Under the pieces are notes generated by a model. It had not been told where the DNA came from, made no database searches, and worked only from the letters and a program-made list of their open reading frames with translations. 64,000 bases of DNA. It comes from Candidatus Scybalocola faecavium. Its GTDB lineage: Bacteria; Bacillota; Clostridia; Lachnospirales; Lachnospiraceae. Shown here in pieces: positions 34,388 to 42,609 of the stretch (position 1 is the first letter of the stretch; each line of letters opens with the position of its first letter). Both the position numbers and the translations under genes were made by a program. The stretch spans positions 1-64,000 of the forward strand of contig DVFP01000020.1 of assembly GCA_018713145.1 (NCBI GenBank), in the 5' to 3' direction.

Positions 34388-35452
34388 TTAAGACAATGCT
34401 TCGATGATCCGTTCCATGACCTGATAATCCGGCATGGATACTGCCTGGGTCACAGAGCGGGCTAGCCCGGCTACATCAAACCGGGATACATCTGCCGCAG
34501 CCCCGGACACGCCGGTACGGAACCCATGTTTTTCCCAGGCGATCTGCTGGATCTCCTCATCCATAAGGGCGTCAATGGCTCTGGCCCCGTTTTCGTTCAG
34601 GGCAATATACGGATGGGCAGACCACACTGTAGGCACCGGATACAGCATGACAATATCATCCTTTAAAATTTCCCAGTCCTGAGGATTTTGGGCCGCAAAT
34701 TCCAGGATCTGACTTTCATAGCCTGCCATCACCGGCCGGGCGCCCATGCCTGTATTTAAAAACTGGTTAAACAGGTCTGACGATGAAGATTCCATGTAAC
34801 CGGACTTTTCAAAAATTTCTTTAAGTTCCGGCAGGATCTCATCTACATTTTCCATATCCGCAACCCCGTCCTCAGCCAACGCGCTGGCTAACAGCCCGGC
34901 AAACATATTTCCCGAGTTAGACTTTACCGGGTCTGTGGTGGACACAGTCATAGGGCCGTATAAACTGTCCATGCCTATATCGGACCACTGCTTTCCATCT
35001 AAAATATCCCGGGCCAGCAGCTTAATGTCAATGCCCCGGACCCCATCCCCCAGGTCCACCAGATACCCGGCCTTTTCAAAGGCATCGGCAATCTCCTGAT
35101 GGGTATACAGGACAATAGGGGTATTAAAAATAATCTCACTGCTTACCGGATCTCCAATCGTTTCCCGGTACATTTCCAAGGCCACCGGGCTTGATGGAAA
35201 CAGGTAATCCCTTCCGGTAAGATCCGCGGTGATCATTTCCAGGGATCCTGCCCTGGAATAGTCTATTTGAAGATGATACCGGTCTTTAAGGATTTCCTGC
35301 ACCTGCTCATCCTCTAAAAGGCCGATCTTCTCCCCGCCCAGATACCCGTGAAGCACCAGCGTCTGGGGTCTGGAAGCAAAACCAAAATAATAAATGCATC
35401 CTGCCGCAATAATCCCTATGAGAAGGATCAGCCCTGCGATTTTTGATTTCAA
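34388..35452 (-). CDS. Membrane-anchored solute-binding-protein-like protein
   Basis: The 354-residue protein starts with a hydrophobic segment (KIAGLILLIGIIAAGCIYYFGF, about 3-24) that could be a membrane anchor or an atypical lipobox (AAGC). The rest resembles a class 2 binding-protein fold: LVLHGYLGGEKIGLLEDEQV, MTVSTTDPVKSNSGNMFAGLLAS (a typical 'TDP..SNSG' ligand loop), PVMAGYESQILEFA. No permease or ATPase is in the operon. It lies between xpaC and the telA-like gene with 3-base spacing from xpaC. Probably an extracellular sensor part of this system (inference). Confidence 0.72.
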   Translation of the reverse strand: MKSKIAGLILLIGIIAAGCIYYFGFASRPQTLVLHGYLGGEKIGLLEDEQVQEILKDRYHLQIDYSRAGSLEMITADLTGRDYLFPSSPVALEMYRETIGDPVSSEIIFNTPIVLYTHQEIADAFEKAGYLVDLGDGVRGIDIKLLARDILDGKQWSDIGMDSLYGPMTVSTTDPVKSNSGNMFAGLLASALAEDGVADMENVDEILPELKEIFEKSGYMESSSSDLFNQFLNTGMGARPVMAGYESQILEFAAQNPQDWEILKDDIVMLYPVPTVWSAHPYIALNENGARAIDALMDEEIQQIAWEKHGFRTGVSGAAADVSRFDVAGLARSVTQAVSMPDYQVMERIIEALS

Positions 35453-35455
35453 TAT

Positions 35456-36061
35456 TTACAGCTCCTCCATATTCATGGTCTTTTTCAGTAATTCTATATC
35501 GCTTTCAATATCCATCAGGTCCCCTTCGATCAGGCGGCTGTACTGGCGGGAAAATGCTTCGCTGAGCATATCCATGGCCTGAATGGACTTTTCTGTTAAT
35601 GCCTTCATTTCCTTATTCGGAGCGCCGCTTTGGGACAGCTCACTGTACTTTTTCAGGATAGACACAGCCGTATCCAGATAATAATTCAGAAATCTGCGGG
35701 CAGCCGATATTTTATCTACATTATTTTCCAGATATTTTAAAATATTTTCTCCCATGGCCGCCAGCGCCAGGGCTTTATTCCGGATCAAAGGCTCAGACAC
35801 ATGGTCTGCTGACGAAAGAATGTCTTTCAGATCCTTCCTTGCATCCTCCAGCTGGGCGCTGATCATTTCCCCGTTGTCCATAAGCTCCACATCCACGCCG
35901 CCGATCTTTTTTCTTGGGCGAAGGAGCAGGGACAGGGCGAAGTAAATGCCTACGGCCAAAAGAATGGCAATGATCACATTCCATCGGAAACCCAGGAGAA
36001 GGATGAGAAATACAGCGCCGGATAAAAGGGCTGCCAAAAAGTCGTAAACCTTCACCGTCAT
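35456..36061 (-). CDS. XpaC-family membrane protein
   Basis: The 201-residue protein has two adjacent N-terminal membrane helices (FLAALLSGAVFLILLLGF and VIIAILLAVGIYFALSLLL, up to about 50), followed by a basic RPRKK and an alpha-helical cytoplasmic domain (about 60-200) of the XpaC / 5-bromo-4-chloroindolyl phosphate hydrolysis family (AGENILKYLENNVDKISAARRFLNYYLDTAVSI). XpaC and TelA genes are neighbours in B. subtilis (xpaC-yaaN), which supports both calls. Function unknown. Confidence 0.8.
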   Translation of the reverse strand: MTVKVYDFLAALLSGAVFLILLLGFRWNVIIAILLAVGIYFALSLLLRPRKKIGGVDVELMDNGEMISAQLEDARKDLKDILSSADHVSEPLIRNKALALAAMGENILKYLENNVDKISAARRFLNYYLDTAVSILKKYSELSQSGAPNKEMKALTEKSIQAMDMLSEAFSRQYSRLIEGDLMDIESDIELLKKTMNMEEL

Positions 36062-36069
36062 CCCTCCTG

Positions 36070-37671
36070 TCAGTTATAACCTTTTACAGAACGGAAGGCG
36101 CTGATGAGATCTTCTCTTCCGTCAAAAACCCGGGCATTGGTCAGCTCTGCCAGATCATTTAACTGATCCGGGTCCGCGTCACCAAACATAATGGAAAATA
36201 CCGGTACATCCACCCCTGCCTTTTCATAGGCCCGGCGAAAATCATCAAAACTGCCGTTAGACATCCCATCTGTCAGAAGGATAATGGCCGGCGTATACTG
36301 GGACAGGTCATATTCTGCCAGCACATCCAAAGCGGTTTCCGCTGCTGTGTAAATATTCGTACCGCCGCCAGTATCTTCGGCTGCTACATCATCGTAAAGA
36401 CCCTCCAGGTCCGCCCCGTTGCCCTGGGCTGTATAAATGGTCCGCACATCTCCGTCAAAGGGGATCAGCACATTGATCTCATTTTGGGAGGCCTGAAGGA
36501 AATTTTTCTCCGCATTGGACTGGATCAGGATCTGCTCCATGGCGGACCGCATCTGAGATTCCCCGGTGCCGCTCATACTTCCCGAATAATCCAGACAGTA
36601 CACGGTCAGGGACGGCTTTTTCAGCTGAGTCTGATAAAGATTCAGACACTGGAACAAAACCTCCGTGGAAGGCATCCGGATGGGAGAAAGGACCCGGTCC
36701 GGCTGGATTCCCCAGTCCTCATTAAATACCTGACGGTTTTCCTCAGATATGCCCTCATAACCGGTACGCCGCCCGGTTTTTTGGATCTCATCCTGAACCG
36801 CATCCGATAAAAGATAATCCTGAAGGGTGAGAAAAGCATCTTCCTTTTCAGAATCACCATTGTCAATGTATCCCAAAGGAGAATCGGCAATAGACAGGCC
36901 GTCATAGGGATAAACCACATAAAGAGGCTCATCTCCCCTGGCCTCAAGCTCCTGGTTGGCGCTGATCATAAGGCACTCATAATTGACCATAGCATCATAA
37001 TCTCCCGCCAGAAACATGTCCTTCAGCCAGTCTGAGCTTCCTGAGGACCGGTCCACTCCGGAAAGGAGGCTGGTCATTTCATCAATCAACTCCGGATCGG
37101 TAAGATCCTGGGACGAGATCATATCCGGATTTCCCAGCAGGGCATACAAAAATCCAATATAGGCGCAGCAGCCTGAATTGGACTGGGTGGCTGAAGTCAT
37201 GCAAAACTCCAGTTTCCCGTCAGCTACAGCAGACAAAATATCTGATACAGATACCTCCCGTCCCACAAAGCCCAGCTCCTGAGCCAGACTTTGGCGTATG
37301 CCAAAGACCACCGGCGTAATGGAAATGGACTGGCTGTGCTTTACCCGGTGGCTTGTATCCCCTGCGCTGATCCACATACTGCTGGCAGGCCACACAGCAT
37401 CGTAATCCGTTGTCCCGGACTCCAGGGCCCGCATAATATCCAAAGACCCCTGATACTCTATGGAAATATTGATTTTTTCCTCCCGGGCAAAATCATCCAG
37501 GATCTCCTCCAGCTCCCGATTTTCCGAACCGGACAGTATCCTTAAAGTCTGTCTGCCCCCATGATCAAACACCTGGACATTTTCCCCGGAAGACTGAACC
37601 GTCCCTTCGCTGCATCCGGAAAACAAAAAAAGTACAGCTGCAATAATGATCGTAAATATCCATTTTCTCAT
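36070..37671 (-). CDS. Lipoprotein with solute-binding domain and C-terminal VWA domain
   Basis: The 533-residue protein has a lipoprotein signal (MRKWIFTIIIAAVLFLFSGC, Cys20), a class 2 binding-protein-like domain (about 45-340: LRILSGSENRELEEILDDFA, MTSATQSNSGCCAYIGFLY) and a von Willebrand factor A domain (about 355-530). The MIDAS is complete: DYSGSMSG from residue 361, GGGTN near 435 and LLTDGMSNG near 466. Start at 37671 is set by AGGAGGG; the frame is open further upstream without a site. It is the first gene of a five-gene operon. The domain pair suggests ligand-dependent, metal-dependent protein binding outside the cell (inference). Confidence 0.85.
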   Translation of the reverse strand: MRKWIFTIIIAAVLFLFSGCSEGTVQSSGENVQVFDHGGRQTLRILSGSENRELEEILDDFAREEKINISIEYQGSLDIMRALESGTTDYDAVWPASSMWISAGDTSHRVKHSQSISITPVVFGIRQSLAQELGFVGREVSVSDILSAVADGKLEFCMTSATQSNSGCCAYIGFLYALLGNPDMISSQDLTDPELIDEMTSLLSGVDRSSGSSDWLKDMFLAGDYDAMVNYECLMISANQELEARGDEPLYVVYPYDGLSIADSPLGYIDNGDSEKEDAFLTLQDYLLSDAVQDEIQKTGRRTGYEGISEENRQVFNEDWGIQPDRVLSPIRMPSTEVLFQCLNLYQTQLKKPSLTVYCLDYSGSMSGTGESQMRSAMEQILIQSNAEKNFLQASQNEINVLIPFDGDVRTIYTAQGNGADLEGLYDDVAAEDTGGGTNIYTAAETALDVLAEYDLSQYTPAIILLTDGMSNGSFDDFRRAYEKAGVDVPVFSIMFGDADPDQLNDLAELTNARVFDGREDLISAFRSVKGYN

Positions 37672-37782
37672 AAGCACCCTCCTGTATGGGTATGAAATAT
37701 TGAATATTACATGCCGCAGATCAAAACCGTGGCATCTTACCATTATTGTACTGTACTTTTTTTGATGATCTTATAAATTCAC

Positions 37783-37820
37783 GTAAAGGCCCGGTAAAAT
37801 TTAGTTATAGGCCTTTTTAC
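37783..37820 (-). terminator. Possible terminator after the ATP-grasp gene
   Basis: GTAAAGGCC (37783-37791) pairs with GGCCTTTTTAC (37810-37820, bulged) around 18 bases, next to the stop codon of the ATP-grasp gene. T-run on the minus strand is weak. Confidence 0.45.
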
Positions 37821-39016
37821 TAATATCTTCCAGGCTCCAGAAGGTATTTGAAAAATCCGTCCATAGCCTCTTTGGTCTTAAACTTTCCAATAAACACTTC
37901 ATTGCCCATGGCTGCTGCCAGCACATCGGGCATACGCACATGCATACACAAAGAAACCTTATATTTATCTACCACATCCTGGCTGCTGTGGGCATAGCCC
38001 CGGTCATCCCGCCGGCCCACAAATGGACAGTAAAAATGCTCCCCTTTATAAACCTCTGTGATCCGATCATGGACGATCATATCCGCCCAGATCTTATATA
38101 CGTCCACACTGTTGGCATAATTCAGCATATCGGTAGTAAAACCGCCGCTGGGACGCATATTCACCTCAAGGGCCACAATATCCCCCTGCTTTCCAAGGCC
38201 TTCCTGATCTTTTAACAGCCGGAAAAATTCCAGATGAACGAAACGGCTCTTCACCCCAAAGCTGGCCACGCACCGGCGTCCCGCGTCCCGCACATCATCC
38301 TTCAGCTTTTTATCAATATAATAATAGCTGTCCTCTTCATTATTCACTGTATCCATAATGGACACCATGGTCACATTTCCCGACTCAAACAAAGGCTCTC
38401 CCTTGCTGTTAATGATGGCGTCATAGGAGCAGATCCTGCCGTCTACAAATTCCTCCATAATATACTGGACCGGAGGGATTTCCTCAAAAAACTTTACCAG
38501 GTCCTCATCGCAGGTCAGCTTAAAAGTATCGCTGGCGCCCACCCCATTATCCGGCTTTACGATCACCGGATAGCCGACCTGTTTAATAAACTCCCGGGCA
38601 GAGTCCAGATCCTCCACCATATGATACCTGGCTGTAGGGATCCCGGCCTTGGCATAATACTCCTTCATGCCGGACTTATACTTGATCTTATACATATCAT
38701 CATTTTTAAAGCCGGTATTAATATTAAAATCCGTGCGCAGCATGGCATCTTTTTCCAGCCAGTATTCGTTGTTGCTTTCCAGCCAGTCGATTTTCCCATA
38801 CTTAAATGAGAAAAATGCCACGGCTCGGTAAACTTCGTCATAGTTTTCCAGGCTGTCCACCCGGTAATACTCGTTAAGGTTTTCCTTAACATTTTCGTCC
38901 AGCTCATCATAAGGGCAGTCTCCGATGCCCAGTACATTCACCCCGTTGCCTTTCAGCTCACGGCAAAACTGCCAGTAGTTTGTGGGGAAATTTGGAGAAA
39001 TAAATATAAAATTCAT
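37820..39016 (-). CDS. ATP-grasp domain protein of unknown specificity
   Basis: The 398-residue protein has a Rossmann-like N-terminal domain (MNFIFISPNFPTNYWQFCRE), then ATP-grasp elements: GYPVIVKPDNGVGASDTFKL (phosphate loop and Lys), YIMEEFVDGRICSYDAIIN, and the catalytic metal-binding segment ALEVNMRPSGGFTTDML. It resembles carbamoyl-phosphate-synthase-like/biotin-carboxylase-like ligases that couple ATP to C-N bond formation. AAGGAGG sets the start at 39016. It is last in an operon with an LCP protein and two esterases. Ligated substrates are unknown. Confidence 0.85.
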   Translation of the reverse strand: MNFIFISPNFPTNYWQFCRELKGNGVNVLGIGDCPYDELDENVKENLNEYYRVDSLENYDEVYRAVAFFSFKYGKIDWLESNNEYWLEKDAMLRTDFNINTGFKNDDMYKIKYKSGMKEYYAKAGIPTARYHMVEDLDSAREFIKQVGYPVIVKPDNGVGASDTFKLTCDEDLVKFFEEIPPVQYIMEEFVDGRICSYDAIINSKGEPLFESGNVTMVSIMDTVNNEEDSYYYIDKKLKDDVRDAGRRCVASFGVKSRFVHLEFFRLLKDQEGLGKQGDIVALEVNMRPSGGFTTDMLNYANSVDVYKIWADMIVHDRITEVYKGEHFYCPFVGRRDDRGYAHSSQDVVDKYKVSLCMHVRMPDVLAAAMGNEVFIGKFKTKEAMDGFFKYLLEPGRY

Positions 39017-39033
39017 AGCAGCCTCCTTAAAGA

Positions 39034-39789
39034 TCATAAAATATATGGAATAAAATAAGCGGCCTGCTTAAACCACCAATCCCAATCATGATTTACATCA
39101 TAACCCCAATAATCAAACCAGGCATGGATTCCCTTGGAAAACAGTACATCCTCCAGCTCATAGGTGCTGGCTCTAAGCTCATCTTCCCAGGCACCCTGTC
39201 CGACACAGAAAATGATCTTCCGCTCATTGTACATTTTTATATATGGATGATCCCATGGCATATTCCGAAGATAATCAATGGGGGAATTATCATAAATCAG
39301 CGGCTCCATATAATCCCCGAAAGAGTCCCTGGAGCTGTAAAGTCCGCTTAAAGAAAGGTTGGCGTCAAACAGATCCGGTCTCCTGAAGAAAAAGTTGGCC
39401 GCATGCATGGCTCCCATGCTGCATCCAAAGGTAATGATCCCTTCCGCCCGGTATCCTCCATTGCCCTGGGCATTTTTATCAAAAATTTCCGGCACAAGCT
39501 CATCCACCACATAATGGTACCACTGCTCATGGCGCGCGATCCGGTCATGGGGATTACGATCCTTAGCCGACCAGGTTTCCCCGTCAATGGTATCCACAGT
39601 AAAGACCTGGACTCTGCCCTGATCAATATATTTGGCCCACACATCCACCATTTTAAAATTTTCAAAGTCATAAAACCGGCCATTCTGACACGGAAAATAA
39701 ATACATGGATGACCGCTGTGGCCATACACTTTAAACTCCATATCCCGGTTCAGGCTTGGGCTGTATCTTTTGTGATATTCAACATTCAT
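39034..39789 (-). CDS. Alpha/beta-hydrolase esterase (PF00756-type), first of two
   Basis: This 251-residue protein fits the putative esterase (esterase D/ferulic-acid-esterase-like) family: HPCIYFPCQNGRFYDF, nucleophile motif FGCSMGAMHAANFF (GxSxG), and a C-terminal HDWDWWF segment carrying the likely catalytic His. No signal peptide, so cytoplasmic. It lies 6 bases after a paralogous esterase and 17 bases before the ATP-grasp gene. Substrate unknown. Confidence 0.83.
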   Translation of the reverse strand: MNVEYHKRYSPSLNRDMEFKVYGHSGHPCIYFPCQNGRFYDFENFKMVDVWAKYIDQGRVQVFTVDTIDGETWSAKDRNPHDRIARHEQWYHYVVDELVPEIFDKNAQGNGGYRAEGIITFGCSMGAMHAANFFFRRPDLFDANLSLSGLYSSRDSFGDYMEPLIYDNSPIDYLRNMPWDHPYIKMYNERKIIFCVGQGAWEDELRASTYELEDVLFSKGIHAWFDYWGYDVNHDWDWWFKQAAYFIPYIL

Positions 39790-39795
39790 TTTTTC

Positions 39796-40560
39796 TCACC
39801 TTTCTGCCCCGATCTGAAGGCATTTCATAAATACAGGAATCTGCTTTTCCCAGCTTGCCTCGCAATGCTGTCCTCCCGGCACGATCCGCATACATATATT
39901 TACCTGCCGGTCCAAAAACGCTCCGGCAGCATGCTTTAACGCTTCCTGGATCTGCCGGTGGTTTTTCATTTCCTCACTGCCATAGTCCATATAAATAATC
40001 GTATCTTCACCCATGGCGCACTCACGGATCATCTGGACGATCTTTCCGGAAGCTACCCAAAGACTCGGGGAAAGAGCCGCGGCTCTGGAAAATACATGAT
40101 TATACCGGCAAATAGCATAAATAGACATAAGCCCTCCCATGGAGCTTCCGCAGATGTATGTATGTTCTCTTTGGGGAAGGGTCCTGAAACGCCGGTCCAC
40201 TCCCGGTTTAAAGATTCGGACCAGCCAGTCCATATACTGGTCTCCCTTCGCCTTAATATGACCCATCCCCCGGGCCATAAAGGGCCATGGGGTATACTCT
40301 TCCAGACGGCCATTGCCTTCATGGTTACATTCTACTGCTGCAATGATCACCCCAGGATTCTCCCGGTCCATATATTCCTTCATGCCCCAGCACTTGCCAT
40401 AGGTGGCATCGGAATCAAAAAATACATTATGCCCGTCAAACATATAAAGCACCGGATACCGCCCCTGGCCCTGGTCATAGTCCTGAGGCAGATAAAAATA
40501 TGCTCTTCTCTTTTTCTCTCCCGTCAGGGACGGGATCCGGATCCACTCTTTAATGACCAC
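39796..40560 (-). CDS. Alpha/beta-hydrolase esterase (PF00756-type), second of two
   Basis: The 254-residue protein has the same fold as its neighbour: RRAYFYLPQDYDQGQGRYPV, LYMFDGHNVFFDS, nucleophile motif YICGSSMGGLMSIYA, Asp in IIYMDYGSEE, and VPGGQHCEASWEKQ with the likely catalytic His. No signal peptide. It starts 2 bases after the LCP gene stop, so the pair is translationally linked. The two esterases are divergent enough to have different substrates. Confidence 0.85.
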   Translation of the reverse strand: MVIKEWIRIPSLTGEKKRRAYFYLPQDYDQGQGRYPVLYMFDGHNVFFDSDATYGKCWGMKEYMDRENPGVIIAAVECNHEGNGRLEEYTPWPFMARGMGHIKAKGDQYMDWLVRIFKPGVDRRFRTLPQREHTYICGSSMGGLMSIYAICRYNHVFSRAAALSPSLWVASGKIVQMIRECAMGEDTIIYMDYGSEEMKNHRQIQEALKHAAGAFLDRQVNICMRIVPGGQHCEASWEKQIPVFMKCLQIGAER

Positions 40561-40562
40561 TT

Positions 40563-41609
40563 TTAATCACCTGCTGCATATATATTGTTATAAAAATAAT
40601 ACCTGTTATCACTTAAATCCGGAATAAGTACATCCATAGCTGTCCCATCACTGGCGTAAACCCGCATTTCCTCATAGGATCCGTCTTCAGGAATACGGTA
40701 AGTCTCCAAAGTATCCAGATCCATACCAAGGACTTTAGTGCCAAGGGACAAAATCTGACTGTTAGACATATCCGTAGTCAGAAGAGGGAACAAGTTGTGA
40801 ACAAAGGAAATCAATTCATCAATGCGAATATCTTTAACCTGATCAAAAACAGCCATAAGTACCTGCCGCTGACGCTGAGTCCGCTCAAAATCCCCTTTTC
40901 CCACTTTTCTAAGACGTGCATAGGTCAATGCCTGTTTTCCATCCAGATGGTTCATGCCGATCTTTAACTTCCAGGAGGAATGTCTGTTGTTCAAATAAGC
41001 AGCCTCAATAGGTGTCAGCTCAATATCCACACCGCCTACTGCATCGATCACTGCCTCAAAGCCTTCAAAGTTCACTTCAATATTGCCGTCAATCTTTATA
41101 GCAAAATTTTTGGCAATGGTTGCATCTAAAAGCTCCATACCGCCAAAGGCATATGCGGCATTGATCCGGTTATCGCTGTAACCGGGAATCTGCACATACA
41201 TATCGCGCATTAAAGAGGTTAATGCAATCTTCCCTGTATTTTCATTAATGGAAACAACAATCATAGAATCCGATCTGCTGCGTTGTTCTCCCTCATGGCT
41301 GTCCTGACCAATAAGAAGGATATTGGTCACTCCCTCCTGGCTGAACGTGCCTGTATCCACATCCCACTGAACATCCTCAGACCGTACAGTTTCGACCTGC
41401 TCATCCTCAAAGGTTTCCCCGGTTTCAAAATATTCCTCCTCCGGAGCCAGGGCCGTCTCTGTCTCCACCCTGTTGATCCTTCCCAGCTGACTGTGTACAT
41501 AAGCGTACCCAATCCCAAGAACCGCCGCGACTGCCGCCGCAACACATATAATAACAATCGCCCATATGGGAAAACGGTGCTTCTTCTTGTCTGATCCTGT
41601 CTTGTCCAC
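40563..41609 (-). CDS. LytR-CpsA-Psr (LCP) family protein
   Basis: The 348-residue protein has a cytoplasmic basic N-terminus, one membrane helix (FPIWAIVIICVAAAVAAVLG, about 13-33) and an extracellular LCP domain: TNILLIGQDSHEGEQRSRSDSM, ALTSLMRDMYVQIPGYSDNRINAAYAF (phosphate-binding Arg/Asp), and LTYARLRKVGKGDFERTQRQRQV. LCP enzymes transfer undecaprenyl-linked glycopolymers to peptidoglycan. It uses a GTG start after AGGAGG. First gene of an operon with two esterases and an ATP-grasp protein. Confidence 0.92.
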   Translation of the reverse strand: MDKTGSDKKKHRFPIWAIVIICVAAAVAAVLGIGYAYVHSQLGRINRVETETALAPEEEYFETGETFEDEQVETVRSEDVQWDVDTGTFSQEGVTNILLIGQDSHEGEQRSRSDSMIVVSINENTGKIALTSLMRDMYVQIPGYSDNRINAAYAFGGMELLDATIAKNFAIKIDGNIEVNFEGFEAVIDAVGGVDIELTPIEAAYLNNRHSSWKLKIGMNHLDGKQALTYARLRKVGKGDFERTQRQRQVLMAVFDQVKDIRIDELISFVHNLFPLLTTDMSNSQILSLGTKVLGMDLDTLETYRIPEDGSYEEMRVYASDGTAMDVLIPDLSDNRYYFYNNIYAAGD

Positions 41610-41670
41610 CCGTCATTTCCTCCTGTTGTTTATATTTTTGCTTTTCCGTATTAAAGCGATATATAATATG

Positions 41671-41699
41671 ATTATATAGCATTTGCAGGAAAAGAGCAA
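41671..41699 (-). promoter_or_regulatory. Sigma-A promoter of the LCP-esterase-ATP-grasp operon
   Basis: TTGCTC (41694-41699, minus strand), 17-base spacer, TATAAT (41671-41676), about 60 bases upstream of the GTG start. Confidence 0.75.
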
Positions 41700-41750
41700 G
41701 CTATACAACGGGGGACTTTTTTAGCGCAGATTGCTGTCCACCCCATAAAC

Positions 41751-41771
41751 AGTAACTAACAGTTCAGCGGG
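41751..41771. repeat. Degenerate partial copy of the dispersed palindrome
   Basis: AGTAAC and GTTCAGCGGG match the reverse complement of the repeat at 24880, with a short insertion between them. Confidence 0.35.
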
Positions 41772-41781
41772 TTAAAACCGA

Positions 41782-41806
41782 TAACGGACAAATAACAACG
41801 GATTAT
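41782..41806 (+). promoter_or_regulatory. Candidate response-regulator sites upstream of the LytTR regulator
   Basis: TAACGGACAAAT at 41782-41793 is identical to a 12-mer in both downstream promoter cassettes, and CAACGGATT follows with the AACGG cores 14 bases apart. AACGG reads as CCGTT on the other strand, which resembles the GTT core of LytTR/AgrA boxes. Suggests autoregulation. Confidence 0.5.
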
Positions 41807-41874
41807 AGACAAACCTGTCCGTACCCTATATTTTTATGATAGAATAATGTCATAAAGAAAGGGGGGACAGATCA

Positions 41875-42609
41875 GTGATACGGATTGCCATTGCCGACGA
41901 TCAGGAGGAAAACATTCAGACGCTGGAAGCCATTGTCAAGAAATATGCCAGAGAAAAGGATGCTCAGATACAAATCTACACTTATACCAGCAGTACATTC
42001 CTTCTGGCGGATGTGACAGAAGGCAGAGGTTTTGACATTTATCTGCTTGACATTGAGATGCCGGAACATACCGGCCTTGAGGTATCCAAAGAAATCCGCG
42101 ACCGGTATTATGAAGCATTTATCATCTTTGTCAGCGACCATAACGAATATATTGAGGAAGGCTATGAATACTCCGCTTTTCGCTATATTCTCAGAAAAAA
42201 CGCTAAAATAAAGCTTCCCCAGGCTTTTGATGTGCTTCTTCCTTATATTGAAGCTCAGAATCAGAAGTGCTTCGTGGTTGAAAACAGCCGGGGTATATAT
42301 AAGGTCAGCTACAAAGATATAATAAAGATCGAGAAAGACGGCAAACAAAACGGCCAGAAAAATGTGCGCATCACTGCCCGAAACCGCATCTTTACCGTCC
42401 GGGGATCTGTATCTGGAATTTTTCAGGGACTGGATTCAGAGGATTTTATTTACATTAATAAAGGGCTCGTTGTCAGCTTAAAGCACATCAACGCCGTGGA
42501 AGATAAATATGTCCTGCTGGATGATGGAAGTACAGCTCCTGTCAGCCGGAGCCGTATTAAAGAAACAAGAGAAGCGGTATCGAAATTTTTCAGGAGGGGC
42601 AGCAAATGA
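41875..42609 (+). CDS. LytTR-family response regulator (AgrA-like)
   Basis: The 244-residue protein has a receiver domain (IRIAIADDQEENIQTLEAIV, phospho-acceptor Asp59 in FDIYLLDIEMPEHTG) and a LytTR DNA-binding domain (about 140-240: SRGIYKVSYKDIIKIEKDGK, FIYINKGLVVSLKHINAVED). A GTG start follows AAAGGGGGG. The histidine kinase overlaps its end by 4 bases. LytTR regulators paired with GHKL kinases typically answer peptide signals and control bacteriocin, toxin or protease genes. A shared 12-mer in its own upstream region and in two downstream promoters suggests its regulon. Confidence 0.92.
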   Translation: MIRIAIADDQEENIQTLEAIVKKYAREKDAQIQIYTYTSSTFLLADVTEGRGFDIYLLDIEMPEHTGLEVSKEIRDRYYEAFIIFVSDHNEYIEEGYEYSAFRYILRKNAKIKLPQAFDVLLPYIEAQNQKCFVVENSRGIYKVSYKDIIKIEKDGKQNGQKNVRITARNRIFTVRGSVSGIFQGLDSEDFIYINKGLVVSLKHINAVEDKYVLLDDGSTAPVSRSRIKETREAVSKFFRRGSK

